Source: UBA285 sp049970695 (GTDB lineage Archaea > Thermoproteota > Thermoprotei_A > Sulfolobales > Desulfurococcaceae). From it: DNA of 64,000 bases. Shown here in pieces: positions 1-8,686 of the stretch (position 1 is the first letter of the stretch; each line of letters begins with the position of its first letter). The notes beneath the pieces are model-generated. The model had not been told where the DNA came from. It did no database searches and worked only from the letters and a program-made list of their open reading frames with translations. A program made the position numbers and the translations under genes. The stretch covers positions 1 through 64,000 of the forward strand of contig JBMFML010000003.1 of the NCBI GenBank assembly GCA_049970695.1, read 5' to 3'.

Positions 1-720
1 CTTGGCGTCGATATATGATATGTTTACCAGCTCGTTGGGTAGGAGCGCAACGCCCTTCACTACGACTTCTCTGCCAGGTGGACCCCGAGTGGGCTCTATC
101 GCGACTGATGGGAGTATCACTAGGGTCTGCTGGGAGACTGCTACTTGGCTCGCAATTCCATCAAACACCTTGATGTACTTGTACAGGGGCGTGATGTCAA
201 ATGGCACTGGCCCAACAACCATGTAGTAGTCAGTGCCTGCTATAGTGAACTTGCCAATAGTGAAGTTGGCCCTGCCACCCAGTAGCACTGGGTTCTCTAT
301 AGTCACGTTCTTCGGCGACCCCAATAGGTCTACTACTCTGAACCCCCTAGCGTAGGTAATGTCCTCCGGGCCGAAAGCCGAGTAGCCGTCCTTGCTTATG
401 ACCAGGTCGAACCAAGCGCCGTCAAAGCTTACTAGCCAAGTATCGTTGATTCTAAAGACCAGCGCGAAGTACCAGCCTGCATAAGCCGTATCATTGTCGA
501 CTGCTGCTACAACTACGTCTCCAGCCCTGATTGAGACATTGTAGCTGGCTAGCTTAATGTTGGTGCAGGTGAATTTAGTGAGGTCGCATTGTACCGCTGC
601 TAGTTGGGGCCCTCCTCTGGCTGCCTCGACGGTGGGCGCGGTGATTGCTACTAGTAGTGGCGCTATTAATCCAAATAGTATTAGAGCTAGTGCTAGAGTC
701 GGTATGGTCTTGTTGTCCAC
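1..720 (-). CDS. S-layer-like secreted surface protein (3' part missing)
   Basis: This is an open frame of 240 codons read from a GTG at 718-720 that is still open at position 1, so the C-terminal part lies outside the window. The protein opens with MDNK and then a hydrophobic stretch of about 25 residues ending near APTVEAA, a typical Sec signal peptide. The following region is rich in Asn-X-Thr/Ser sequons (about residues 56, 72, 83, 157 and 170), which suggests glycosylation. Near residue 215 a beta-domain begins with a GPPG motif followed by VVVKG, reminiscent of IPT/Ig-like repeats of archaeal surface-layer proteins. A GGGTGA Shine-Dalgarno lies just upstream of the GTG. The next gene upstream is a large extracellular protease, which fits a cell-surface locus. 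The S-layer assignment is inference; a large secreted adhesin is the alternative. Confidence 0.6.
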   Translation of the reverse strand, partial: MDNKTIPTLALALILFGLIAPLLVAITAPTVEAARGGPQLAAVQCDLTKFTCTNIKLASYNVSIRAGDVVVAAVDNDTAYAGWYFALVFRINDTWLVSFDGAWFDLVISKDGYSAFGPEDITYARGFRVVDLLGSPKNVTIENPVLLGGRANFTIGKFTIAGTDYYMVVGPVPFDITPLYKYIKVFDGIASQVAVSQQTLVILPSVAIEPTRGPPGREVVVKGVALLPNELVNISYIDAK

Positions 721-758
721 GCCAGGTTCACCCGGTCTTGGTAGTATATGGGGGGCTG

Positions 759-766
759 TATTTAAA
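759..766 (-). promoter_or_regulatory. TATA box of the S-layer-like gene
   Basis: Read on the minus strand, the sequence is TTTAAATA. It lies about 40 bases upstream of the GTG at 720, which places a start of transcription near 735 and leaves a short leader holding the GGGTGA Shine-Dalgarno. Confidence 0.5.
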
Positions 767-855
767 CCCCGTGTCTACACTTCCCGTGTTCTAGGCAAGG
801 ACGTGTATACAATGGCTTGAGAGAATGGGAGAAAAAAGGTGTCTGCTACCTGGGT

Positions 856-3800
856 TTAGCCTATCCTGAGGCTTAGGAGTAGTGGTATGTAGTACCACTC
901 GAAGTACGCTCTCCTCGTCGCGTTGTCTATCCAGCCGCAGCTCGTTACTGGTGCCTGCATTGTTGCATTTAGCGGTATTGTGTACGTGCCTCTTCCAACG
1001 CCGCTGACTCTAATAGTGCCTACCGCTCTGAGCTCGCTGCCGACGAGCTTCACCTCCTTCACGACTACTATTACTCCATAGTCTACTAGGCTTGGTATGT
1101 AGAAGGCCCCCGTGGCGTTGTAGACCACTCCCTCGTTTACTGCGGTAATGTTTTGCGGTAGCAGTGCTGCATAGGCTGCAGCAGGCACTCTAATGACTGC
1201 TTCAAAGTCGTACTCGTTCAGCACTGCGCCGTAGCCGAACACTACTACTCTCGACACTACTGGGACTACCTCGAGGGTGAACGGCTCGCTGAACTCTACT
1301 CCCCTGAACTGTATGTTCCTCACTACGACTCTGTAGACTCCCGGTATAGTGGCTGGTGCAACCACGAGTGAAAGGCCCGGCTTCGCGCTGTCCCAGAACC
1401 TAGTTGGATTATAGCCACCCCCACCTCTCGGGTCTCTCGTGAGCTCTGCAGCTAGCTGCACTCCCTCTACTTTGTACTCGTATACCTTCAGGGTCTCCTT
1501 GTCGACCATGTAGTACGTGTACGTCCCGTAGACGTGCACATCTAAGTTGCTAGCGTACTCCGGCTTGTCGTGAATAGGCCACGTTACCCGAACTCCAATT
1601 GCCCAGAGGCCCCTTAGCGCTGGCAACGCCTTTACCTTAAATACCCTCCAGTCTCCAGACTCGTAGCGCCACGTGTAGTCAAACGCCCCCCTCAAGTACG
1701 TGTTTTTCATTGGAGTTGCCTCTGCAAATGGCCTAATGGCGTAGACGGATTCTGTTCTCAGCTCGAGCGGCACGAAGAACGATACTGGTACTAGCATCTT
1801 TAGCCCTCTTGTGGTTTCCTCAACTACTATGTAGCCACTGTAGAAGCCCGGGTTTAGAGGTGCTCTGATAAATACGCTTACATCAGCTTTTTCCCTGCCC
1901 GTGAGGGCTAGCCTCGAGGGCGTTACGAATACGTCGTCCCACGGCTTGTACTTGTACCCAACAATTCTCGCTTTTACAGGTAGTTCTCCTCTAAACGTAG
2001 CACCACTCACGCCCAGCCTAATGACGAGGTATCTCGGAAGCTTTGTTGGGTCTACGCCCATGTACGCCCTGGCCAAGTGCTCTATTTCCCTGAGCTGCCC
2101 CTCTAAGTTGCCGACTTGTATTCTCAGAGCGTTTGCTCCGCGTATGTCGTAGTACATTCTGGCTGTCTCGAGCCACGAGAACACTCCATCAGCTCCCACG
2201 TCAATCCAGTAGGCCATTTCAAGGACGCTTACTGGTATAGTGTTGTTGTAGGGCCCCGCTCTCCCACCAGTCTCGAAGTACTCAAATGGGTAGACCACTT
2301 CTATTTCAAAGTAATCGTACTTCTTCAGCTCATCAATGCTGAGCACTAGGTGCCCGTAAACAGCTGAAGCCGTTATGTTGAGCTTAATGCTGCCGCCAGT
2401 GCACGAAGTCACCACTTCTTTTTCAATTACACCTCTCACGACTTCGCAGAGCCCCTTGGCTTCGAGCGCTTCGAGCCTCACTGAGTAGAGCTTGTAGACT
2501 CCCCCTCCCTCAATGGTTAGTCTCCGAGTGGCAGTTTCGTATGTGGAGACTTCTGGTATGAATATCTTTGGCTCAAACCAGCTCCCCGCGGGGCTAGCGC
2601 CATAGAGCACGCTAGTATAGCTGCTCTGGAGCTCTGAGAGCACGTCTTTTAAGAAGTCCCTGGAGTAGACCTTAGGGTACGACTCGTCTAGCAGGGCCTT
2701 AACGGCTCTATACGCGTTTACAAAGCCCGCTCCCTGCGAGAGCTCGTCAAAGCCCATGTCCACGGCATTGTTCATTAATACTGTCTTCAGCAAGTAGGCC
2801 GGAATCCTGCTGCCGTACCTCGACTTGTAAGCCGAGACAACCAGTGCACCGACACCAGCAGCCATTGGAGTAGCCTGGCTCGTGCCGCTGAAGAGCGCGT
2901 GGACTTTGCTCCCGTCGAGCGTCCTGTAGGCGAGGGCCTGCCAGGTCCTGCCAACAGCCCAGGCAAAGGATCCAACGGCCACTACATCCGGCTTGACAAC
3001 GCCGAGCTCCGTTGGCCCGCGGTTGCTCCAGCTTATGACTTGCCTACTTGAGCCGGGCCACGCGTAGCCGTATATAGGCCTGTAAGTGAACTCCGTTGCA
3101 GCTCCAACGCTTATTGAGAGCGACGATGCTGCAGGCGAGGCTATTGTGCCGTAGCCAGGGCCGCCGTTGCCTACAGCGATGAAGTGTGCTGTTCCCGATG
3201 TCAGCGTCGTGTAGTCGAATACGAGGCTCTCGGGGTCCATTCCACTGCTCCAGCCCCACAATGCCCAGCCGCTAATGCCATAGGAGTTGCTCGTGATGTC
3301 TACTTGGTGCAGCCCTGTGTAGGTCCAGCTCCAAGTCCACCCCTCAAATGCTATCCACGGGTTTGTCAGCAGAGCTGGCCACAGGTAGACCGATCCCTCG
3401 CCATAAGGCGTCTTCAAGTCGAAGCCCGAGAAGAAGTAGACGGAGACCGCCACCGTGCCAAAGTAAAGTGCAGGCGAAGCCGCTATCTTCGCGGCTGGTG
3501 CTTGCCCAGCCATGCTCCTAACGCCGTAGCCTGTCTCAGCGTAGTAGTCTCTGCCGGCAGCCGTGGTAGCACAGAATGTGCCGTGGCTGTGGTAGTCGTA
3601 CTGTATCACGGCGTAGTCGCCGCGGGGGTCGAGGCCCGGCCATATGAGTGCTACGGGCTCTCCACTCCAGGTCTCGCGTGCTAGCACGCCATAAGTGCTG
3701 TAACCTCTGAGAGGTCCTGTTCCCGGCATTACCTCCTTCCAGTAGCCGATTTTCTCCAGGATTATTGCGAATGCAGCGTCGTACACGTAACCAGCCAGCG

Positions 3801-5037
3801 CACCAACCGAGTAGTCGCTCAGCCCATCGCCGTTCAAGTCCCTCGCAATTACCTCTCTGCCGTATGTCACGGGCTCTTCATCGGCAAACGAGAAGTCTGG
3901 CCTTAAGCCCACTGCTCCAGGTATTGTGACCCCACATCTTCCAAGGGCTAGTCTGAGTAGGTAGAGCGCTGTTGAGGTGTCGGCGTAGAGCGTGTCGTAG
4001 AATCCGTCTCCATTGCTATCAACGAGTATTACTGGTACAGTGTAGTATATTGTCGAGCTAACTCCCCCAATAGATGCAGACACGTACTGCAGCAAAAGCC
4101 CAAACTTCACTACGCCGCTCCGCGATATGTTCCCAACATACCACTTGTTGTCTGCCGGGAATGGCACAAAACCCGCGTACCGAGCACAGCCAGAAATGCT
4201 AACGTAAAGGGCATTTGTCCACCTATACACGTAGTACGGTGGGAAGAACACGTAGAGCTTCGCGGGGTCGACGTATATGTAGCCGTCGCCTGTGTCTACA
4301 GCCTCAACTGGCGTCAGCACGAGGCCCAGGCTGCTGGCGTCAAATATTAGCGGCAGGCCCCTTTCGTCTCTCGCTACGGCTTCTAGGCCGAGTCCCGGCG
4401 AGCCGTAGTCCACGCCTGTGTCTATGATCGCTATTGTGACGTTCTCGCCTCTAATCTTGTACTCGAGCCACACGTCTAGCGCTCCGGTAATATTCAGCGT
4501 GTAGTGGTGTCCACCAGCCGCGCCGCCGCCCACTTGAAGCACTTCACTAAGGCCTTCTAGCTCCAACACGCTGCTCAGGGCTCTCTGCTCTTTGTTCACG
4601 AGCGCGTCAAGCCTGATGTCTGGCAGCACTGCCAGAACTCCCGGAGTGTGGGCGAGCTCTGCGAGCTGCTCCCTGGTGATAACCACTACGGCAATGTTGT
4701 AGAGGTGTGTTGGCAGCAGGGCCACTAAGCCCTTGACTCTCCCCCTCAGGATCGTCGCGGGGGTGCTCTTGTCCATGACCACTACGACCTGCCCAACCTC
4801 GATGCCCCTCGCTTTCTCCACCAGTTCTCCAACAGGCTCTCTAAAGGCGAGGAGGGCGGGGTCTTCTACGTAGGCCCCATGCCTCCAGAACTCGTCTTCT
4901 AAGAGTACTGGGCTGACGTAGGCTCTGGAGTACCCGTGCACTGGTGCGAGGCTTAGGGACTCTGCAACTGGTGTCGTGGGTAGTAGGATTAGTGCCGCTA
5001 CCAGTAGTGCTAGTAATGCTTTGGGCGTTCTCGACAC
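856..5037 (-). CDS. Subtilisin-like (S8) extracellular serine protease, 1393 aa
   Basis: This is a large secreted protease of the subtilase family. Residues 1-25 form a signal peptide. The catalytic triad is visible: Asp206 in IIDTGVD, His485 in HSHGTF, and Ser720 in SGTSQATPMA; Asn624 in AVGNGG would be the oxyanion residue. About 280 residues separate Asp from His, far more than in classic subtilisins. This insert carries two Asp-rich loops, DSNGDGFYD near 340 and DLNGDGLSD near 400, that look like EF-hand or dockerin calcium sites. The C-terminal 650 residues are beta-rich and probably hold the enzyme at the surface. The start is GTG with GGGGTGA upstream. The size and position next to an S-layer-like gene recall pyrolysin and the S-layer-bound STABLE protease of Staphylothermus; that link is inference. 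Confidence 0.9.
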   Translation of the reverse strand: MSRTPKALLALLVAALILLPTTPVAESLSLAPVHGYSRAYVSPVLLEDEFWRHGAYVEDPALLAFREPVGELVEKARGIEVGQVVVVMDKSTPATILRGRVKGLVALLPTHLYNIAVVVITREQLAELAHTPGVLAVLPDIRLDALVNKEQRALSSVLELEGLSEVLQVGGGAAGGHHYTLNITGALDVWLEYKIRGENVTIAIIDTGVDYGSPGLGLEAVARDERGLPLIFDASSLGLVLTPVEAVDTGDGYIYVDPAKLYVFFPPYYVYRWTNALYVSISGCARYAGFVPFPADNKWYVGNISRSGVVKFGLLLQYVSASIGGVSSTIYYTVPVILVDSNGDGFYDTLYADTSTALYLLRLALGRCGVTIPGAVGLRPDFSFADEEPVTYGREVIARDLNGDGLSDYSVGALAGYVYDAAFAIILEKIGYWKEVMPGTGPLRGYSTYGVLARETWSGEPVALIWPGLDPRGDYAVIQYDYHSHGTFCATTAAGRDYYAETGYGVRSMAGQAPAAKIAASPALYFGTVAVSVYFFSGFDLKTPYGEGSVYLWPALLTNPWIAFEGWTWSWTYTGLHQVDITSNSYGISGWALWGWSSGMDPESLVFDYTTLTSGTAHFIAVGNGGPGYGTIASPAASSLSISVGAATEFTYRPIYGYAWPGSSRQVISWSNRGPTELGVVKPDVVAVGSFAWAVGRTWQALAYRTLDGSKVHALFSGTSQATPMAAGVGALVVSAYKSRYGSRIPAYLLKTVLMNNAVDMGFDELSQGAGFVNAYRAVKALLDESYPKVYSRDFLKDVLSELQSSYTSVLYGASPAGSWFEPKIFIPEVSTYETATRRLTIEGGGVYKLYSVRLEALEAKGLCEVVRGVIEKEVVTSCTGGSIKLNITASAVYGHLVLSIDELKKYDYFEIEVVYPFEYFETGGRAGPYNNTIPVSVLEMAYWIDVGADGVFSWLETARMYYDIRGANALRIQVGNLEGQLREIEHLARAYMGVDPTKLPRYLVIRLGVSGATFRGELPVKARIVGYKYKPWDDVFVTPSRLALTGREKADVSVFIRAPLNPGFYSGYIVVEETTRGLKMLVPVSFFVPLELRTESVYAIRPFAEATPMKNTYLRGAFDYTWRYESGDWRVFKVKALPALRGLWAIGVRVTWPIHDKPEYASNLDVHVYGTYTYYMVDKETLKVYEYKVEGVQLAAELTRDPRGGGGYNPTRFWDSAKPGLSLVVAPATIPGVYRVVVRNIQFRGVEFSEPFTLEVVPVVSRVVVFGYGAVLNEYDFEAVIRVPAAAYAALLPQNITAVNEGVVYNATGAFYIPSLVDYGVIVVVKEVKLVGSELRAVGTIRVSGVGRGTYTIPLNATMQAPVTSCGWIDNATRRAYFEWYYIPLLLSLRIG

Positions 5038-5070
5038 GAGCTCACCCCACGTTTGTAGTCGAGGGGCCAG

Positions 5071-5078
5071 AATTTAAG
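5071..5078 (-). promoter_or_regulatory. Probable TATA element of the protease gene
   Basis: The minus-strand reading CTTAAATT lies about 35 bases upstream of the protease GTG at 5037. It is followed by a GGGGTGA Shine-Dalgarno close to the start. Confidence 0.4.
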
Positions 5079-5151
5079 TGTTACAACGAGCCCACGCACC
5101 TGCAGAATTTGAAGCCGCGGAGCTTGCTCACAGTTTCGCGCTACTCTCCTC

Positions 5152-5159
5152 CTTTATAG
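5152..5159 (+). promoter_or_regulatory. TATA box deciding the start of the 5186 gene
   Basis: CTTTATAG lies 27-34 bases before the GTG at 5186. The expected transcription start falls within a few bases of that codon, so the mRNA is probably leaderless. This argues against the longer reading frame that is open back to 5078. Confidence 0.45.
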
Positions 5160-5185
5160 CCTGTGCCCTCAGTGGGTGCTTCGGC

Positions 5186-6367
5186 GTGCGCGGCGTAGAG
5201 TCTGTGGTTGGAGGTTATCTGCTCGTGGCCTTAATAGTAGGTTTAATAGTTAGTGCCCACGTAGTCTTCACAAACGCCGCTAAAAGCGTAAGCGAGCAAG
5301 TCAGCGAGGGGCTCGAGAAGCTACACCAAGTAGCCTACCCACCAGTCCTCTCACTGAAGTACGTGAACGAGAGCTACTTGAAGCTCGTAGTAGTGCCCCT
5401 AGTCCCCATATATGTTGAGAGCGTCGTCGTTGAAGACGCTAGTGGAAGCCTCATTTACGAGGCCCAAGTGGGCAAGCTCGCCACGGGGGAACTAGAAGTG
5501 GGGATCCCTGCTCCTAAATCGCAGGCGCTCATATACGTGACGTCGAACAAGGGCCTCACGTACTACTACGTGCCCAGGCTGGATCCCGGCCTCGCGAGGG
5601 CCCCGGACTACATCAAGAACAAGGTCTACGTCGACGAGGAGCTGATAAGGTACATTAGCTCGGCGGGCGGCAACAGCACTGGCAATGGCTGGAGCGTGCT
5701 GTGGGACCTGGGCTACAAGCTCTACGTTGGGAAGGCCCTCGGCTCCGATTACTCCATACTGGTGTCTCCGGGGCCTGCTGTGTGCGAGTTCAACGAGGGG
5801 CTGTACTCGGATGTGTGCAATTTGGCGCAGCCAGCTCAGACCTACACGCTGAACTTCCTAACGTACAACCGCAGCACATCCCACTTCGCTACGAGCGGCA
5901 GCAGCGTCACGGTCTACGCACCACCAACCGGCGACTCCTCTGTTAGGTGGTACTTCCAGGTCTACAGAGTGATTAGGGTCAGCGGAGAGCCCTCTGTGAA
6001 GTTCGCAGTGGGGGTCTCCGTGAAGCCGCTCGCCTACGCCCCCGTCAACGCCAGCGTGGTGGCTGTTGCCTACGTGTACGAGGTGAAGTACAGCCTGCCA
6101 GACCCCGTGACGATACACCAGAACTGCTACCTAAGCACCTCACTCCAAGTCTGCGTGAGCGCTTCGTGGCTCAAGAGAGTGGTTCTCGGAGGGGGCTACG
6201 CAGTTGTGCCGACAGGGGCGTGGCTCAACAGGACTTACACCGTAGAGCTAGGCCTCTCAGACCTCGCCCTCAACGAGGCCTACATCATAGTGGGAGTAGA
6301 GGTCATTGTGCCTTACTACTACGGCGCGGGAGTCACAGCCGAAATAACCGTATCGCCTGCACCGTAG
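5186..6367 (+). CDS. Membrane-anchored extracellular protein with pilin-like N-terminus
   Basis: Function is not recognised. From GTG 5186 the 393-residue product starts VRGVESVVGG followed by a 20-residue hydrophobic helix. This arrangement of a short charged leader, Gly, and helix resembles archaeal type IV pilins and other class III-signal proteins, although a plain N-terminal membrane anchor is also possible. The remainder is a beta-rich extracellular domain with many Asn-X-Ser/Thr sequons and several Cys residues (in the PGPAVCEF, DVCN, HQNCYL and VCVSA segments) that could form disulfides. It is transcribed divergently from the protease gene and shares its short promoter region, which suggests a surface role. 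The frame is open back to 5078, but the TATA box at 5152 supports the later start. Confidence 0.6.
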   Translation: MRGVESVVGGYLLVALIVGLIVSAHVVFTNAAKSVSEQVSEGLEKLHQVAYPPVLSLKYVNESYLKLVVVPLVPIYVESVVVEDASGSLIYEAQVGKLATGELEVGIPAPKSQALIYVTSNKGLTYYYVPRLDPGLARAPDYIKNKVYVDEELIRYISSAGGNSTGNGWSVLWDLGYKLYVGKALGSDYSILVSPGPAVCEFNEGLYSDVCNLAQPAQTYTLNFLTYNRSTSHFATSGSSVTVYAPPTGDSSVRWYFQVYRVIRVSGEPSVKFAVGVSVKPLAYAPVNASVVAVAYVYEVKYSLPDPVTIHQNCYLSTSLQVCVSASWLKRVVLGGGYAVVPTGAWLNRTYTVELGLSDLALNEAYIIVGVEVIVPYYYGAGVTAEITVSPAP

Positions 6368-6374
6368 GGTGCAG

Positions 6375-6450
6375 TGCGGCGGCCGGGATTTGAACCCGGG
6401 ATCTCCGGCTTGGAGGGCCGGCGTCCTAGTCCAGGCTAGACGACCGCCGC
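6375..6450 (-). tRNA. tRNA-Gly (anticodon TCC)
   Basis: This 76-nt gene on the minus strand folds into a full cloverleaf. The acceptor stem is GCGGCGG/CCGCCGC with discriminator A. The anticodon arm is CCGGC-CCTCCAA-GCCGG, so positions 34-36 are TCC. The T arm is CCGGG-TTCAAAT-CCCGG. CCA is not encoded and there is no intron. A TATA-like GCTTAAAAG lies about 25 bases upstream at 6473-6481. Confidence 0.95.
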
Positions 6451-6579
6451 CATTCCTTATAATGCGCTGCTGGCTTAAAAGACTTCTTTAGGGGCCTGTG
6501 GCATCAAAACACAATGTGATGAGAAGAGGGTCTCGCGAGCTAAGCGATGAAGAGCGCTGGAAGTGCTGACGCGCCTCGA

Positions 6580-7284
6580 CTACTGCTCGAGTACTTCTTT
6601 AACGGCCCTCTCGGCTTCTTCGAGGTCTTTGAACGTGTCAATAGCCTTCCAGAAGGCGCCCGTGTACTTGACAGCGCAGAGCACGCCGTCTCTCGCCATT
6701 GCCGGGAAGGCCGCTCTCTCGGCATCTCCGACAGCTGGGAAGTACTTTAGCGCTTCTCGCCTCAGCGCGTAGACGCCCGCGTTTATCCAGTAGTCTCTGA
6801 GCACGGGCTTCTCCACAAAGCCCTTTACGGTTTCTCCGTCTTCGCCTATTTCGAGGACTCCGTAGGGGCTTGGAAGGGGTATTGTGGCGATGACTCCGAG
6901 GCAGCTCTTGCTAGAGTATAGCTTCTTGACTAGCAGCGTGGGGTCCAGGTTTGTCAGCACATCTCCATTGAGGAGCAGGAAGAACTCTTCTTTACTCAAA
7001 ACGTGCTCGGCGTTCTTCACGGCGCCCCCAGTGCCCAGGGGCTCGTCCTCGACTACGTAGGTTATCTTGACTCCGAGCCTCGCGCCGCTGCCAAAGTACT
7101 CAATTATCTTCTCCTTCTTGTAGCCAACGAGCAGCACGACTTCTTTAATGCCGTGCTTCTTGAGCCAGAGTATTTGCCACTCGAGCAGCGGCTTGCCGTT
7201 TACCATAACCATGGGCTTGGGGTGGTCCTCGGTGTAGGGCCGAAGCCTCTTGCCCAGGCCTCCAGCCAGTATGGCGGCCAGCAC
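6580..7284 (-). CDS. NDP-sugar pyrophosphorylase (sugar-1-phosphate nucleotidyltransferase)
   Basis: The 234-residue protein is a single nucleotidyltransferase domain that transfers NMP from an NTP to a sugar-1-phosphate. The signature is at the N-terminus: AAILAGGLGKRLRPYTEDHP (residues 3-22), with PKPM and the GKPLLEW segment following. DEPLGTGGA near residue 80, LLNGDVL near 105 and the VEKP segment near 140 are the usual nucleotide- and metal-binding motifs. It lacks the C-terminal left-handed beta-helix of the longer archaeal bifunctional enzymes. The start is GTG. The sugar (mannose with GTP, or glucose with UTP/dTTP) cannot be told from sequence. It probably feeds N-glycan or S-layer glycosylation, which would suit the nearby surface genes. 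Confidence 0.85.
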   Translation of the reverse strand: MLAAILAGGLGKRLRPYTEDHPKPMVMVNGKPLLEWQILWLKKHGIKEVVLLVGYKKEKIIEYFGSGARLGVKITYVVEDEPLGTGGAVKNAEHVLSKEEFFLLLNGDVLTNLDPTLLVKKLYSSKSCLGVIATIPLPSPYGVLEIGEDGETVKGFVEKPVLRDYWINAGVYALRREALKYFPAVGDAERAAFPAMARDGVLCAVKYTGAFWKAIDTFKDLEEAERAVKEVLEQ

Positions 7285-7401
7285 AGAGGAGGCACCCCTG
7301 CTAATACTAGAGACTTTGTGATTAAAAGCCTAACTTGAGGGTGTATGTTCTCGTAGCAAGATTTTTATAAGTCACTTGATTACTACAAGTAAAGTGGTGG
7401 C

Positions 7402-7475
7402 GCCGCCGTAGCTCAGCCCGGGAGAGCGCCCGGCTGAAGACCGGGATGTCCGGGGTTCAAATCCCCGCGGCGGCA
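7402..7475 (+). tRNA. tRNA-Phe (anticodon GAA)
   Basis: This 74-nt gene has acceptor stem GCCGCCG/CGGCGGC with discriminator A. The anticodon arm is CCCGG-CTGAAGA-CCGGG, giving GAA. The T arm is CGGGG-TTCAAAT-CCCCG. It has no intron and no encoded CCA. A TATA element (TTTTTATAAG, near 7362) lies about 30 bases upstream. Confidence 0.95.
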
Positions 7476-7565
7476 CTCCACACCCTGTCTCCACTGCTCA
7501 AAAAACTTAAATTAGCCAAAACCAGGGTACTCTGTATCGCGAAGCCCCCAAATCCCCCTGTAAGC

Positions 7566-8189
7566 GTGGTCACTTTGATACACGTATTGCTAGTTCCACT
7601 AACGAGCCGTGGAGTGGTGGAGTTCCTAGACGGCCTCGCGGCAAGCACGCGAGAAGTGCTTAGAGAGGCTGGGCTAGAGGCTGAAGTGAGTGTTTGGCCA
7701 AACAAGCTCAAGGTGCCAATTAAGTGCTTCGACTGGGAAAGGCTCCAGTACCACGCAGGCTGCTTAGTAAAGTACGTGAAGGACTACTTTCAGCAGCTTG
7801 GCCCGCTCAGGGGAGTATACGTAGTGGCAATCGGGTACCTAGACGGCTTTGAACACGGCTTAAACTTCGTCTTTGGAGAGGCCGGCCCTGCTTACGGAGT
7901 CGCCGCAGTCTTCACTAAGAGACTAAAGCCCGAGTTCTACGGCGAGAAGCCGGACTACAACCTGTACTACGAGCGCCTCGTAAAGGAAGTAGTGCACGAG
8001 CTAGGACACTTACTGGGGCTCGAGCACTGCGATAATCCCAAGTGCGTCATGAGATTTAGTAACAGCATAGTAGAAGTAGACGAGAAGACGCGGTACTTCT
8101 GCGAGAAGTGCTCGAAAAAGCTACGGCAGCTATATGTCCAGTACAAAATAGGCGACCCACTCGTCCTCGGTCTTCAAAACCCTCATTAA
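7566..8189 (+). CDS. amzA: Archaemetzincin (M54 metallopeptidase)
   Basis: A zinc metalloprotease of the archaemetzincin family. It carries HELGHLLGLEHC (about residues 144-155 from the chosen start), with three zinc-ligand histidines and the catalytic Glu. This is followed by the family-specific second zinc site made of four cysteines: Cys155, Cys160 (NPKCVM), then FCEKC near 179-182. The frame is open upstream into tRNA-Phe, so the true start must be inside; GTG 7566 matches the usual N-terminus (VTLIHVLLVPL) and gives 207 residues, though no clear Shine-Dalgarno precedes it. A TATA-like element lies at 7507-7514. The last 60 bases overlap the convergent archease gene. The natural substrate is unknown for the family. 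Confidence 0.85.
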   Translation: MVTLIHVLLVPLTSRGVVEFLDGLAASTREVLREAGLEAEVSVWPNKLKVPIKCFDWERLQYHAGCLVKYVKDYFQQLGPLRGVYVVAIGYLDGFEHGLNFVFGEAGPAYGVAAVFTKRLKPEFYGEKPDYNLYYERLVKEVVHELGHLLGLEHCDNPKCVMRFSNSIVEVDEKTRYFCEKCSKKLRQLYVQYKIGDPLVLGLQNPH

Positions 8190-8600
8190 GCTGTAAGTGG
8201 GGGACTTGACCTCGACCCTGGGCTCGTGCTTTTCGTGGCTGAACTTCTCGCAGCGGGCCCTCCCACGAACACTATACTCTAAGTCGCTGTCTACGCGCCT
8301 AATCCTGAACTCTTCAACCACCACGTCTCTGCACACTAAGTTCTCGCTGTAGTAGAGTATCAGCAGCTCCTCGAGCCACTTGTACAGCAAGCTCTCCATG
8401 TCAAAGCCCGAGGCCTCGACGACCCTTTCTACTACCGGCTCGACCTTCAGCGTGTCGACCATAGTGTCGAAGAGCGCTATACCGCTGTTTTCGAGGAGCT
8501 CGATTACGCTCTTACCTCTCGCCCTGATGTAGACGTCTCCCGTGTGCTCTAGCGCGTCGTAAACTCCCTGCCTTGTGTAAATTACCTTCTCCTCATCCAT
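8130..8600 (-). CDS. Archease
   Basis: The 156-residue product is a small acidic archease, the cofactor protein that activates the RtcB RNA ligase and promotes its guanylylation. The hallmark segments are YDALEHTGDVYIRARG near the N-terminus, EASGFDMESLLYKWLEELL in the middle, and the C-terminal VKSPTYSLMRV with the conserved acidic tail ending FVLDI. The start is ATG at 8598-8600. The last 60 bases run antisense over the 3' end of the archaemetzincin gene. RtcB joins exons cut by the splicing endonuclease, so this gene is functionally connected to the intron-containing tRNA-Pro and cbf5 genes in this window. Confidence 0.9.
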   Translation of the reverse strand: MDEEKVIYTRQGVYDALEHTGDVYIRARGKSVIELLENSGIALFDTMVDTLKVEPVVERVVEASGFDMESLLYKWLEELLILYYSENLVCRDVVVEEFRIRRVDSDLEYSVRGRARCEKFSHEKHEPRVEVKSPTYSLMRVLKTEDEWVAYFVLDI

Positions 8601-8632
8601 GAATCGCAGGCCTTAAGCCCCTGCTGGTTAAT

Positions 8633-8642
8633 GCTTATAAGT
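8633..8642 (+). promoter_or_regulatory. TATA box of the RuBisCO gene
   Basis: GCTTATAAGT lies about 45-54 bases upstream of the ATG at 8687, giving a leader of about 20 bases. That leader holds a strong GGGGGTG Shine-Dalgarno at 8674-8680. A second TATA-like ATTTATAC at 8653-8660 is less well placed. Confidence 0.5.
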
Positions 8643-8686
8643 CATTTCAGGGATTTATACCGGCACAAGCTACGGGGGTGTAGTCC

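Noticed and set aside
3184..3684. Long plus-strand open frame of 166 codons
   Set aside because: It lies antisense within the subtilase catalytic domain, has an improbable amino-acid composition and no ribosome site.
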